A stretch of DNA of 64,000 nt. It comes from Candidatus Fermentithermobacillaceae bacterium (GTDB lineage Bacteria; Bacillota; Sulfobacillia; Fermentithermobacillales; DUSS01). This document shows positions 27,659 through 36,174 of the stretch, piece by piece (position 1 is the first letter of the stretch; each line of letters opens with the position of its first letter). The notes below the pieces were generated by a model. That model did no database searches and was not told the origin of the DNA. It worked only from the letters and a program-made list of their open reading frames with translations. The stretch lies in assembly GCA_014896535.1 (NCBI GenBank), contig JADBKE010000018.1:67501-131500 (forward strand), in the 5' to 3' direction. A program made the position numbers and the translations under genes.

Positions 27659-28429
27659 GTGTCGGGTGAGGTGGGCGGCGGTGCGGACGAAGTGGTCTCG
27701 TTTGCGCTGGAGGCCCTGGCGGAAATGGGGCTGCCCGTAAAGGAGGAGTTTGCAGGGCAGATTCGGGCTTGGGCGCAGGTCTGGAGGAGCTGGACTGGAA
27801 GGAGGGTGACGGGGCTCGAGTCGCCCAGGGAAGTCGCGGTGAGACTCATTGCCGACTCTTTTGCGTTTCTGTACGCGTTCGGTCCGAGCGCCGGGGAAGT
27901 TTGCTGCGATGTGGGGTCGGGCAACGGATGGCCCGGACTGGCGCTAAAACTGCACGAACCGTCCGTACATCTGGTGCTATTGGATGCGAGGAGGAGTTCG
28001 TGTGAGTTCCTTTGCGGCGTGGTGCGGGCAATGGGGCTGGAGGGCGTGGAGGTCTGGCACCGTAGAGCCGAGGACGTGGGCAGAGATGAGGGGACCAGAG
28101 AGATGTTTTCGGTTGCGGTCTCCAGGGCAGCGGGCAAGCTGCCGGTCGTGTTGGAGCTCTGCGCCCCGCTAGTCAGAGTCGGGGGAAAGGTAGTGCTGTG
28201 GCTCGGGCCGGAGGTGACGTTCGGGAGGGGCGGGGCGGGGGAGGCGGAAGAAGCCCGGGCGGGTTTGTACTGCCTGGGGTTGGCGGGTCCGGAAATCCGG
28301 CGGTACTCGCTGCCCGGAAGCGAAGGAGGGCGCGTGCTGGCTGTCTACCGTAAGGAGCGGCTTTGTGAGGCGAGGTTTCCTCGGACGGCGAAGGCCATCA
28401 GGACGAGACCGCTGTGGCGGGTTCCTTAG
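27659..28429 (+). CDS. rsmG: 16S rRNA (guanine527-N7) methyltransferase
   Basis: A SAM-dependent methyltransferase for G527 of 16S rRNA. The SAM motif CCDVGSGNGWPGLALKL (usually DVGSGAGFPG) and VSRAAGKLPVVLELC are recognisable. The protein is divergent: the usual WNKxxNLT segment before the SAM fold is replaced by WRSWTGRRVTGL. The start is uncertain. The GTG at 27659 sits close to GGGGGG and gives a family-like length; an in-frame GTG lies at 27692, and the reading extends upstream to 27587. It sits in the conserved mnmG-rsmG-noc order. Confidence 0.85.
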   Translation: MSGEVGGGADEVVSFALEALAEMGLPVKEEFAGQIRAWAQVWRSWTGRRVTGLESPREVAVRLIADSFAFLYAFGPSAGEVCCDVGSGNGWPGLALKLHEPSVHLVLLDARRSSCEFLCGVVRAMGLEGVEVWHRRAEDVGRDEGTREMFSVAVSRAAGKLPVVLELCAPLVRVGGKVVLWLGPEVTFGRGGAGEAEEARAGLYCLGLAGPEIRRYSLPGSEGGRVLAVYRKERLCEARFPRTAKAIRTRPLWRVP

Positions 28430-28462
28430 GGTTGAACGAGGGGGTCGGGTTGGGAGGGGGCG

Positions 28463-29443
28463 ATGTGGCCAGGCGTGGTTTTGGGAAGTGAGGGGACGGC
28501 GTGGCGATGTGGACCGGAGGGAGGAGGGAAGCGTCTACTGGCGAATCCTTCCATGGGAGATGGGACTGTGGGTCGAATTGCGGTGAGAGAGATATATGCG
28601 CGGAAGCCGGTGGACATCCCTTTGCGAAGTGTTAGGAGGCGGGAAGATTCGGTCCCTCCTTCGGAGGCGTTTATGAGAGAAAGGGCCGCTGGCGAGGGAC
28701 TTTTTGCGGGGGATGAGGGGGTGCTGGTGGTCCGAAGAGCATCCGAGGGGTACGAACTTCTCGCGGGCGACAGGGACTTCTTGAGGTGGGCCGCGGCGGG
28801 CAAAGAGACGGGACCAGCGGTGGTTCTAGAATTGGAGGATGTCGAAGCCCTCTTTGTCCGGCTGGTTCTGGCGTCGAACAGGCGAGAGTTGAATCCGCTG
28901 GAGGAAGCGAGGATCTATCAGCGATTAACAGCGGAATTCGGGATGTCTCAGGACGAGATCGGGGCGGCGATCGGCAAGGTTCAATCGACGATAGCTAACA
29001 AGCTGAGGCTGCTGAAGCTGGAAGGCGAGATCCAGGAGGGTATCAGGACGGGTCGGATCGGCGAGAGACATGCGAGGGCGCTGTTACGGCTTGAAGACTC
29101 CGAGCTCAGGCTCAAGTTGTACAGGGAGTGCGTGCGTAAGAATTGGTCTGCGGAGGAAATGGAACTGGCGGTGGCGCTGAAGGCCGGGATAAGGTCACCG
29201 CTGCAGGCGAAAAGCCGGCGGAGGGTGGGCGTATACCGGGATCTGAGGATCTTTCAGAACTCGTTGCGGCAGATCGCCAGGGAGATGCTGCGAGCTGGCC
29301 TTCGTTGCGAGGTGGCCGAGGAGGAGTCTGGAGGAACCTGGGTGTTCAGAGTGGCGGTGTCGTTGGAAGGGAAGGAGAGCTGTGGCAAGAGGCTCGGCGG
29401 CGAGGGGGAGGCGGGGCAAGCGGGCGGGTTAGGTAAGATATAA
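28463..29443 (+). CDS. noc: Noc/ParB-like DNA-binding protein with eroded CTP-binding motifs
   Basis: A 326-residue ParB-family protein in the nucleoid-occlusion position between rsmG and parA. The central helix-turn-helix is intact (FGMSQDEIGAAIGKVQSTIANKLRLLKL, then GRIGERHARALLRL). The N-terminal CTP-binding part is not. The GERR motif is LAGDRDFLRW, the ENLQR motif is LASNRRELNPLEEA, and the NPxQPR segment is not found. Thus DNA binding is likely but CTP-driven spreading is doubtful. The ATG at 28463 follows GGGAGGGGG. The alternative is a second ParB paralogue rather than a true Noc. Confidence 0.75.
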   Translation: MWPGVVLGSEGTAWRCGPEGGGKRLLANPSMGDGTVGRIAVREIYARKPVDIPLRSVRRREDSVPPSEAFMRERAAGEGLFAGDEGVLVVRRASEGYELLAGDRDFLRWAAAGKETGPAVVLELEDVEALFVRLVLASNRRELNPLEEARIYQRLTAEFGMSQDEIGAAIGKVQSTIANKLRLLKLEGEIQEGIRTGRIGERHARALLRLEDSELRLKLYRECVRKNWSAEEMELAVALKAGIRSPLQAKSRRRVGVYRDLRIFQNSLRQIAREMLRAGLRCEVAEEESGGTWVFRVAVSLEGKESCGKRLGGEGEAGQAGGLGKI

Positions 29444-29555
29444 TGGTACTCAGCGTGGCCGGGGACTCCGAAACGGAGGGCGGAGGGTGAACCCTCCGTT
29501 TTTGATTTTCAGAAGGGTTTGGTAACGTTCCGGAGAAGAGAGGGAATGGCGGGAG

Positions 29556-30350
29556 GTGAGAAACCTGTCGAGGGTTGTAGCTATTGCGAACCAGAAGGGT
29601 GGCGTTGGGAAGACCACGACGGCGGTTAACCTGTCGGCGTGCTTGGGCGAGATGGGGAGGACGGTGCTGGTGGTGGATAACGACCCCCAGGGCAATGCCA
29701 CCAGCGGACTGGGAATAGACAAGAACTCGGTAGAGCTTTCGCTGTACGACTGTCTTGTGGGCAGCGCGGAACCGTCTCGTGTGTTGAGGGCCACGCCATA
29801 TCAGGGAGTATGGCTTCTCCCTTCCTCGATTCATTTGGCTGGTGCTGAAGTGGAAATGGTTAACGCGCCGGAAAGGGAGTCTCTGTTGAGGAAGGTCATA
29901 AGCCGGATCAGGCCGAACTACGATTTCGTCTTCATCGATTGCCCTCCTTCGTTGGGGCTCTTAACTGTTAACGCGCTGGTGGCTGCGGACTCGGTGCTCA
30001 TTCCCATTCAGTGCGAGTACTACGCTTTGGAAGGGTTGACGCAGCTTCTGAACACGATCAAGCTGGTGAGGAGTCGGTTGAATTCGAACCTTGAGCTGGA
30101 AGGTGTCCTCCTGACGATGTTCGACGGTAGGACGAACCTTTCGATGCAGGTTGCCGATGAAGTGAAGAAGTACTTCCGGGAGAAGGTGTACAGGACGATT
30201 ATCCCGAGAAACGTTCGGCTGAGCGAAGCACCGTCTTACGGGAAGCCCATCAGCGTTTACGACCCGAGGTCGAAGGGTGCGGAAGTGTACCGGGAGCTGG
30301 CGGAGGAGGTGGTCAGGCGTGTTGAAGAGGGGTTTGGGACGCGGGATTGA
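29556..30350 (+). CDS. parA: Chromosome-partitioning ATPase ParA/Soj
   Basis: A deviant Walker ATPase of about 264 residues that works with ParB in origin segregation. It has ANQKGGVGKTTTAVNLSA, the A' motif VVDNDPQGNATSG and FIDCPPSLGLLTVNAL. The GTG at 29556 overlaps the ribosome site GGGAGG itself and is a poor start. A CTG at 29565 lies 8 nt after GGAGG and would give SRVVAIANQKGG as N-terminus, exactly the family form. The parB start lies inside its 3' end. Confidence 0.95.
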   Translation: MRNLSRVVAIANQKGGVGKTTTAVNLSACLGEMGRTVLVVDNDPQGNATSGLGIDKNSVELSLYDCLVGSAEPSRVLRATPYQGVWLLPSSIHLAGAEVEMVNAPERESLLRKVISRIRPNYDFVFIDCPPSLGLLTVNALVAADSVLIPIQCEYYALEGLTQLLNTIKLVRSRLNSNLELEGVLLTMFDGRTNLSMQVADEVKKYFREKVYRTIIPRNVRLSEAPSYGKPISVYDPRSKGAEVYRELAEEVVRRVEEGFGTRD

Positions 30351-31152
30351 CTCGCTGATTCCGCCGGTGGAGCTGGAGCCCGGGGAGGCGCCGGTTGAGA
30401 TAGCGGTGTCCGAGATCGACCCGAACCCGTTTCAGCCGCGGCGGGAATTTAATCAGGAGAGTCTCGAGGAGCTGGCCGCCTCTGTGAGGGAGCATGGGGT
30501 CCTGCAGCCGCTGATCGTCCGCAGGGTAGGGAGCCGGTTCCAGCTGGTTGCCGGGGAGCGGAGGCTGCGGGCAGCGCAAATGGCGGGGCTGGCCCGGGTT
30601 CCAGCGGTGGTGCGTACGCTGGACGACAGGCAGGTTATGATACTGTCTCTGGTTGAGAATCTGCAGCGTGAGGATCTGGGACCTTTGGAACAGGCGGAGG
30701 CATTCCGGCGATTGATAGAGGAGTTCGGATTGACCCAGGAACAGGCGGCGGAGCAGGTAGGGAAGTCGAGGTCTGAGGTGGCTAATACTCTGAGGCTATT
30801 GAAGCTGGAGCCGGAGGCCAAGAAACTCCTGGAAGAAGGGAAGATCACAGCGGGTCACGCCAGGGTGCTCGTGGGGCTCGAGCCGGAGCGTCAGAGGGAG
30901 ATCGCCAGGATGGTGGCGTCGAGGAATTTGACTGTGCGGCAGGTTGAAGAGCTGGTGTACGGAAGGAAGAAGGAAAGGGGAGCTCGTGGGGTTGTGCGAA
31001 TTCGGGAGGCCGAAGAGGTGTTGGCGGAGGCTCTGGGAAGTCCGGTGGTGGTGCAGCGGCGCGGCAACAGCGGCACGATCTCGATCCAGTTTTTCGGCGA
31101 CGAGGATCTGGAGAGGCTGGTAGGTATTTTGACTGGAAGAGGCGGGGCGTGA
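30319..31152 (+). CDS. parB: Chromosome-partitioning protein ParB/Spo0J
   Basis: A CTP-dependent DNA clamp that loads at parS, 277 residues. It opens KRGLGRGIDSLIPP. The CTP-binding motifs NPFQPRREF, GERRLRAAQ and ENLQREDL are all intact, in contrast to the upstream Noc-like protein. The HTH (FGLTQEQAAEQVGKSRSEVANTLRLLKL) and C-terminal dimer domain follow. The GTG at 30319 after GGAGG is chosen; the longer frame to 30277 is not supported. It overlaps parA by 32 bp, and a perfect parS lies 95 bp downstream. Confidence 0.96.
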   Translation: MLKRGLGRGIDSLIPPVELEPGEAPVEIAVSEIDPNPFQPRREFNQESLEELAASVREHGVLQPLIVRRVGSRFQLVAGERRLRAAQMAGLARVPAVVRTLDDRQVMILSLVENLQREDLGPLEQAEAFRRLIEEFGLTQEQAAEQVGKSRSEVANTLRLLKLEPEAKKLLEEGKITAGHARVLVGLEPERQREIARMVASRNLTVRQVEELVYGRKKERGARGVVRIREAEEVLAEALGSPVVVQRRGNSGTISIQFFGDEDLERLVGILTGRGGA

Positions 31153-31246
31153 GGGGGCTGAGCTTGGGGCGCTTTGGGGGTGAAATGAGTCGAGTTTTTC
31201 CTCGATGTGGGTGATATGGGGGGAAGGTAAAGGGTAGTGCCCCAAA

Positions 31247-31262
31247 TGTTTCACGTGAAACA
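31247..31262. promoter_or_regulatory. parS centromere site
   Basis: A perfect 16-bp palindrome TGTTTCACGTGAAACA, the Bacillota parS consensus, between parB and alr. It is the only perfect match I found in the window. Confidence 0.97.
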
Positions 31263-31294
31263 CTCATACATCTTGACTGCTAGGAGGCGCTTTT

Positions 31295-32473
31295 ATGCTC
31301 AGACCGACCTGGGCAGAAATCGATCTCGACAACTTTTGCGAAAACATTAAAGCTGTCGCCAGCGTAACCTCTCCATCTTCCGGACTACTTGCCGTGATCA
31401 AAGCGGACGGCTACGGATGCGGTGCCGTCCCCTGCGCGTTGGCGGCTCTGACCGTGCCGGCGGTGAAAGGGCTGGCGGTGGCGACTCCCGAAGAAGCGCT
31501 GGAGCTGAGAGATGCGGGGATTACAGGCATGATTTTGGTCCTCGGCCCCTCAGCCCCGGAAGCCATCCCCGAGCTGGTCAAACGGGATATCTCGGTGACA
31601 GTCACCGACCTCCGGGGCATCGAGGCGATGCAACGGGCGGGCATCCAGGCGGCGAGGAAATCCAAACTACACTTGAAAGTGGATACGGGAATGTCGCGAC
31701 TGGGCTTTCGCCCGGGGCGGGAAATCGAGGAGGCTTTGGCCACGCTAAGCCGGAGCTCCGCCGTCGAGCTCGAAGGCGTGTACACGCACTTTGCCGCGGC
31801 TGACGAGGACGAGGAGTACACCAGGAGCCAGTGGGCACTCTACCAAGGCGTGCTCAAGCAGCTGCAAACAGCGGGCCTCCAGCCCCGCTACAGACATGTC
31901 GCGAACTCCGCTGCCATCCTGTGGCTACCGGAATCCCATCTCGACCTCGTGCGTCCCGGCATAATGCTGTTTGGCTCGTTCCCGGGGCAAAAAGTCCCAA
32001 GGAAGATACAACTCAAGCCGGTCATGAGCTTGAAAAGCCGGGTTGCCTACGTAAAACGCGTCCCCGCCGGAACGAACGTGGGCTACGGGCGGGCCTATAC
32101 CGCAGCTGGCGAGACCACCATAGCGACGATTCCCATCGGATACGCCGACGGATACCCCAGACACTTGTCGAACATCGCTCCGGTGCTAATCGGGGGAAAG
32201 AAGCACAGGCTGGCGGGCAGGGTGTGCATGGACCAGATCATGGTAGACACCGGACAGAGCGGTTGCCGGCCAGGCGACGAAGTGGTCTTGATCGGCAATG
32301 ATGGTTCCGAGAGAATAACCGTGGACGAGATCGCTTCTCTTGCCGGAACCATTCCTCACGAGATTCTGACGAGGATAGGAAAGCGTGTCCCTCGGACCTA
32401 CCGGTTCAGGGGCAAAGCCTACGGATCTGCGGAGTCGCTGATCGAGGAATTTATCCGGCGACCGAAAGGGTAA
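31295..32473 (+). CDS. alr: Alanine racemase
   Basis: A pyridoxal-phosphate enzyme of 392 residues that makes D-alanine for peptidoglycan. The PLP lysine is in LLAVIKADGYGCG near residue 38. The second catalytic residue, Tyr, lies in NVGYGRAYTAAGET near residue 262, and KVDTGMSRLGF and RPGIMLFG are conserved. The ATG follows TAGGAGG. It stands first after parS, where base composition changes abruptly. In a sporulating host it may also serve spore germination control; that is inference. Confidence 0.95.
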   Translation: MLRPTWAEIDLDNFCENIKAVASVTSPSSGLLAVIKADGYGCGAVPCALAALTVPAVKGLAVATPEEALELRDAGITGMILVLGPSAPEAIPELVKRDISVTVTDLRGIEAMQRAGIQAARKSKLHLKVDTGMSRLGFRPGREIEEALATLSRSSAVELEGVYTHFAAADEDEEYTRSQWALYQGVLKQLQTAGLQPRYRHVANSAAILWLPESHLDLVRPGIMLFGSFPGQKVPRKIQLKPVMSLKSRVAYVKRVPAGTNVGYGRAYTAAGETTIATIPIGYADGYPRHLSNIAPVLIGGKKHRLAGRVCMDQIMVDTGQSGCRPGDEVVLIGNDGSERITVDEIASLAGTIPHEILTRIGKRVPRTYRFRGKAYGSAESLIEEFIRRPKG

Positions 32474-32538
32474 CTCGCATTCGTCCGACGATAGACCGCC
32501 TACGATACGGGGCGGGAAAAGATCTCCTGCGGTTTCCT

Positions 32539-32565
32539 TGCGGCAGGCAGGATTCCCGCATTTTT
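32539..32565 (+). terminator. Weak terminator-like hairpin after alr
   Basis: TGCGG (32539-32543) pairs with CCGCA (32556-32560) around 12 nt, followed directly by TTTTT. Only a 5-bp stem. Confidence 0.4.
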
Positions 32566-32680
32566 CGTCGAATTCATAACTCGGGGTTGCCATCTGGGTG
32601 CGGATGCGACCGACCCCGATAGCAGTGGCCTCGAGCGAAGCGAACGGGCTATACCTTTTTGATGAAATGAGGGACAGGCA

Positions 32681-33664
32681 GTGAGACGCGGCAACGCAAC
32701 TAGACACTCCCCCGAGAAACCGAAGGTGGCGAAGAGCACCGCTCCGAGGCCAATTACCCTCATGTACGTACCCACTACCGGCGAGCCCAGGCGCCTCGTC
32801 ACGTCCGCCAAGACGCTGAGGGGCCTTGGTGCCGCGCTTCTCCTCTTCCTGTCCTTCGTCTGCTGGCTGGTCTATTCCTGGCGCAAGCAGGGAGTCGAAC
32901 TCGCGGAGCTGCGGTACCTCCACAGCGTTGCGGAACAGCAGAAAGCCCAACTCAAAGCCCTCCAGGAGCAGACCCGGACCCTCACGGAAAGGCTGAGGCA
33001 GCTCGAGATTCTCGAAACCAAGATCAGGCAGTCCCTCGAGGCCGAGGGGGTGTTGTCGCAGTCTTTCGTCTCCTCTGCTCTCGGCGTAGCTTCTCGGGAA
33101 ACGGCGACCCTTCCCTCACGCTCTTCCGATGCGGTTCGGGTGGCGAACCGCGACATTGGCAGGGTAATCCAGTTATCCGAAAAGGAGCTTGCGGAACTGG
33201 ATAACAGCTTGTCGGAGCTGGAGTCCCGCTATCAGGACCTGGACGGCTACGCAAAAGAGGTGGTGCGATGGCTGCGGGCACAACCGAATATATGGCCGAC
33301 GCGAGGCAACGTCACTTCGAACTTCGGCTGGCGTCGCCATCCCATCACCGGACGGTACGAGTTCCATCCCGCCCTGGACATCGCCGCCCCATACGGTACG
33401 CCCATTGTGGCCACTGCCGACGGGTGGGTCGAGTTTGCCGGTTATAGGTCGGGCTATGGAAGGACCGTAGTCATCAATCATGGCTACGGTATCAAAACCC
33501 TTTACGCTCACTGTTCCACCATCAAGGTGAGATACGGCCAAAACGTTGTGAGAGGGCAGCTCATTGCGACCGTCGGCGATTCTGGTACTGCCACGGGGCC
33601 GCACCTCCACTATGAGATCCACGTCTCGGGGGTGGCGGTGAATCCGTTTAAGTACCTCAAATAG
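32681..33664 (+). CDS. Membrane-anchored coiled-coil M23 peptidase
   Basis: A 327-residue peptidoglycan endopeptidase-type protein. It has an N-terminal membrane segment at about 48-66, a heptad-rich coiled coil at 67-125 and a second helical stretch to 200, then a LytM/M23 domain at 216-327. Zinc ligands are present: HPALDIAAP (His, Asp) and GPHLHYEIH (HxH). Activity is therefore likely, on the outer face of the membrane. The GTG at 32681 follows GAGGGA. The next gene is a bactofilin, and such M23-bactofilin pairs act together in cell-shape control in several bacteria. Confidence 0.9.
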   Translation: MRRGNATRHSPEKPKVAKSTAPRPITLMYVPTTGEPRRLVTSAKTLRGLGAALLLFLSFVCWLVYSWRKQGVELAELRYLHSVAEQQKAQLKALQEQTRTLTERLRQLEILETKIRQSLEAEGVLSQSFVSSALGVASRETATLPSRSSDAVRVANRDIGRVIQLSEKELAELDNSLSELESRYQDLDGYAKEVVRWLRAQPNIWPTRGNVTSNFGWRRHPITGRYEFHPALDIAAPYGTPIVATADGWVEFAGYRSGYGRTVVINHGYGIKTLYAHCSTIKVRYGQNVVRGQLIATVGDSGTATGPHLHYEIHVSGVAVNPFKYLK

Positions 33665-33783
33665 TTTGGGCGGGAGGTCGCGAGATTCGCCGTCGACCGC
33701 CGCGCGCTACGCGCTCCGGACGTCGCGGGAAAGAAGTGCCTCGCCCGAGCACAACAGCTAGAAGACCACGAGAGGTGATAACG

Positions 33784-34215
33784 TTGTTCGCAAAACCCGA
33801 AGCCCCTGCCAAGCCGGGACAAATCGAAAGCATTCTGGGAAAAGGGCTCCAAGTAAAGGGTACCATTTACTCCAAAGGCACGTTGCGAATCGACGGGACC
33901 TGCGAGGGGACCATAGAAAGCGAGGCCGACGTCATCGTCGGGGAAAGCGCCTTGCTCAATTGCGACATCAAAGCTAAGAACGTCACAGTGGGCGGAACCG
34001 TCACAGGAAACATCACGGTCTCCGGGCGGCTGGAGATCCTTCAAACCGGTAGGGTCAAGGGCGACGTCCATGTAGGAACCATCGTAATTTCCGAAGGTGG
34101 GCTTTTCCAAGGCAACTGCACCATGGAATCCAACTCAAAAGAACCGGAAACCAAGCTCTACCAGAAACCTCAGAACGCTCCCGCCACCCCGAAGGTGGAG
34201 CCCCCGAAGAAATAG
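33784..34215 (+). CDS. Bactofilin-family cytoskeletal protein
   Basis: A 143-residue bactofilin: repeated short beta-strands with hydrophobic and Gly spacing (LQVKGTIYSKGTLRIDG, IVGESALLNCDIKAKN, TVTGNITVSGRLEI, KGDVHVGTIVISEGGLFQG) that form a right-handed beta-helix and polymerise at the membrane. It is flanked by a short N-terminal FAKPEAPAKPGQ tail and a Pro/Lys-rich C-terminal tail. The TTG at 33784 follows GAGAGGTGA. It lies about 120 bp after the M23 peptidase and probably positions it. Confidence 0.92.
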   Translation: MFAKPEAPAKPGQIESILGKGLQVKGTIYSKGTLRIDGTCEGTIESEADVIVGESALLNCDIKAKNVTVGGTVTGNITVSGRLEILQTGRVKGDVHVGTIVISEGGLFQGNCTMESNSKEPETKLYQKPQNAPATPKVEPPKK

Positions 34216-34397
34216 TCAAGACCGTACATATGGCTGGTTTTCCAGTGCGGACCATCGGCTGGGCAGGACAGGGCGACGCGCTGAAGGTCCGGGCACCCCG
34301 AAAACACAGCTCTGCCGCACCCGCAGGCTAGGCGTACCAGTGCCGCGGCACCAGGGGCTTACCTGTAAGAGGTCGAGCATGCCAGTCGTTAACACAA

Positions 34398-34436
34398 CAA
34401 ACCTGGCTCACACTAAAGGTGCCAGGTTTGTTTTTC
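34398..34436 (+). terminator. Factor-independent terminator between bactofilin and the phosphoribosyltransferase gene
   Basis: A perfect 10-bp stem CAAACCTGGC (34398-34407) / GCCAGGTTTG (34421-34430) with a 13-nt loop and TTTTTCTG. The 34216-34397 stretch before it shows no gene. Confidence 0.88.
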
Positions 34437-34509
34437 TGTCTCCGCCTCCTGGCTCGGGCCAGTGATCCCCCGAGGCGAGCAGGCAACGCAGGAGGGACCA
34501 GAAAAACAC

Positions 34510-35136
34510 ATGTACAGAGACCGGAACCACGCCGGCGAAGTGCTCGCTGGTCTCCTAACGGCATGGAAGAACCACAACCCCCTGGTTCTGGGGGTACCCA
34601 GAGGAGGTGTCATCGTGGCCGCAGTAGTCGCGGCGTCTCTCGAAGCGCCCCTGGACATCATCGTCTCGAGGAAAGTGGGCGCTCCGGGAAACCCCGAGTT
34701 CGCGGTGGCAGCAGTAGACCCCGACGGCGAATTGTTCATCGACCCGGAAAGCTTTGTTCGGGTGTCCCGGGAGTACCTGGAGCGCGCCGCGGCGGCGGAG
34801 CGCCGAGAAATCTCCAGGCGGCTTAGCCTGTGGAGGGGAAGCCGGCCAGAGCCCGCGATTAGCGGGCGCGTCGTGATCATGGTGGATGACGGCATAGCCA
34901 CGGGACTCACGGCCATGGCTGCCCTGACCTACCTAAGACGCAAATCGCCCTCCCGTCTCGTCCTCGCCGTACCGGTCGCCCCGGCCGACACGATTGCTAA
35001 GCTCGAGCGATACGCCGACGAAGTTGTATGCCCGCTCAAGCCGTCGCTGTTCTTTGCGGTCGGTGAGTGGTACGAGGACTTCAGTCAGGTTACCGACGAA
35101 GAGGTGCGAAGAGCCCTCCTCGGCCCCGACGAATGA
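34510..35136 (+). CDS. Phosphoribosyltransferase-fold protein (COG1926 type)
   Basis: A 208-residue protein with the PRPP-binding motif VVIMVDDGIATGLTAMAAL near residue 123 and an N-terminal YRDRNHAGEVLAGLL, as in the COG1926 group of predicted phosphoribosyltransferases. VSRKVGAPGNPEFAVAAV is the second family block. Substrate unknown. The ATG at 34510 gives the family N-terminus although its distance from AGGAGGG is long (about 12 nt); an in-frame GTG at 34462 has no ribosome site. It lies after a terminator and before yyaC. Confidence 0.8.
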   Translation: MYRDRNHAGEVLAGLLTAWKNHNPLVLGVPRGGVIVAAVVAASLEAPLDIIVSRKVGAPGNPEFAVAAVDPDGELFIDPESFVRVSREYLERAAAAERREISRRLSLWRGSRPEPAISGRVVIMVDDGIATGLTAMAALTYLRRKSPSRLVLAVPVAPADTIAKLERYADEVVCPLKPSLFFAVGEWYEDFSQVTDEEVRRALLGPDE

Positions 35137-35170
35137 ATTCCCGTGACCCCGGCGCATATTCTCTTAAGGG

Positions 35171-35788
35171 GTGCCGGCGATCCTAGAGCACATCCGCGAA
35201 ATTAGAATCGACGCCTTTGCACAAAACGGACACCATGCCGTCGCCGACGCGCTCAGGGTCGTCCTGAAAACGCAGGGACTCGAATCAAAGCCCCTCAGAA
35301 TAGTCTGCATAGGGACGGACAGGTCGACGGGAGACTCTCTCGGACCCCTGGTAGGTTCAATGCTGGTGGCTGCGGGGTTTGCTGGCGAGGTGTGGGGAAC
35401 ACTCGAAAGCCCCGTCCATGCCGTGAACCTCACAGAGGTCCTCTCGCGCACGGTGGAGGGCCAGTCTGCGGTCATAGCAGTCGACGCCTGCCTCGGAAGG
35501 AAGACCGAAGTCGGGTCCATAATGGTCGGGCCGGGGCCCGTGTTGCCCGGCGCCGGGCTTCGCAAGCGGCTGCCAGGCGTTGGTCATGCCCACGTGACGG
35601 GAGTCGTCAACGTGGGCGGCTTCATGGAGTATGCCATTCTTCAGTGCACGCGGCTGCACACCGTACTAAAGATGGCCTCAGTGATATCCCGCGGCATCCT
35701 CATGGTCGCAGGGCAGGACCAACCCGGCGATCGCGTCCCAGGCCACGTCCAACCCCTTCCTATTCCCTGGGCCCGAGAGAACGCCTGA
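35171..35788 (+). CDS. yyaC: YyaC family spore protease-like protein (DUF1256)
   Basis: A 205-residue protein of the YyaC family, distantly related to the germination protease GPR. The motifs VCIGTDRSTGDSLGPLVG, VIAVDACLGR and GPGPVLPGAGL fit. In B. subtilis yyaC lies just after spo0J, and here it is in the same neighbourhood, which supports the call and a spore-forming host. The GTG at 35171 directly follows AAGGG, a poor spacing. Its 3' end overlaps the convergent UPF0180 gene by 29 bp. Confidence 0.85.
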   Translation: MPAILEHIREIRIDAFAQNGHHAVADALRVVLKTQGLESKPLRIVCIGTDRSTGDSLGPLVGSMLVAAGFAGEVWGTLESPVHAVNLTEVLSRTVEGQSAVIAVDACLGRKTEVGSIMVGPGPVLPGAGLRKRLPGVGHAHVTGVVNVGGFMEYAILQCTRLHTVLKMASVISRGILMVAGQDQPGDRVPGHVQPLPIPWARENA

Positions 35789-36014
35789 CCTCGTCTACCA
35801 CTTGCTCGGGAGTGCGGCCCGCCGCCGTAACAATCGGGGCCTCTCTGGAGTCGGTTACCCCCATGAAGTCCGAATCCAGACCGCTTACCACGATGGCGTG
35901 TGCCCCCAGCGTGCGCAGGCTCTCCGGTCTTCTCAATTCGACCACCTCGAAGCCGGCATCTTTCAGAGCCTGTCTAAACGGTTCCAGGCCGGGCTCTACC
36001 GCAACACGCGTCAT
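35760..36014 (-). CDS. UPF0180 (YkuS-like) small protein
   Basis: An 84-residue protein that matches the YkuS/UPF0180 pattern: TRVAVEPGLEPFRQALKDAGFEVVEL at the start, AHAIVVSGLDSDFMGV in the middle and TPEQVVDEVRR at the end. The ATG at 36014 lies 7 nt after AGGAGGT. It is the only minus-strand gene in the 21.8-59 kb stretch and overlaps the yyaC end convergently. Function unknown in the family. Confidence 0.82.
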   Translation of the reverse strand: MTRVAVEPGLEPFRQALKDAGFEVVELRRPESLRTLGAHAIVVSGLDSDFMGVTDSREAPIVTAAGRTPEQVVDEVRRSLGPRE

Positions 36015-36174
36015 CGAATACACCTCCTACCGGAATTTCGAAAATATGCTTGCCCCAGCCAAGCCGCGATATACCAAAGTCCCGGAACGCACTCTGCGGC
36101 TTGTACCCGCTGGCCCCGAGCCGAGACAGGAGCTTTGGCCTCCGTGTGGAAAACATACGGTGGGGGGAAAACAG

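Noticed and set aside
34097-34465. 122-codon open frame after bactofilin
   Set aside because: It runs across the end of the bactofilin gene and through a clear terminator hairpin.
35392-36174. Extension of the TPR gene far upstream (open frame from 35392)
   Set aside because: It would run through yyaC and the UPF0180 gene; the product there is low-complexity and the GTG at 36175 has a ribosome site.
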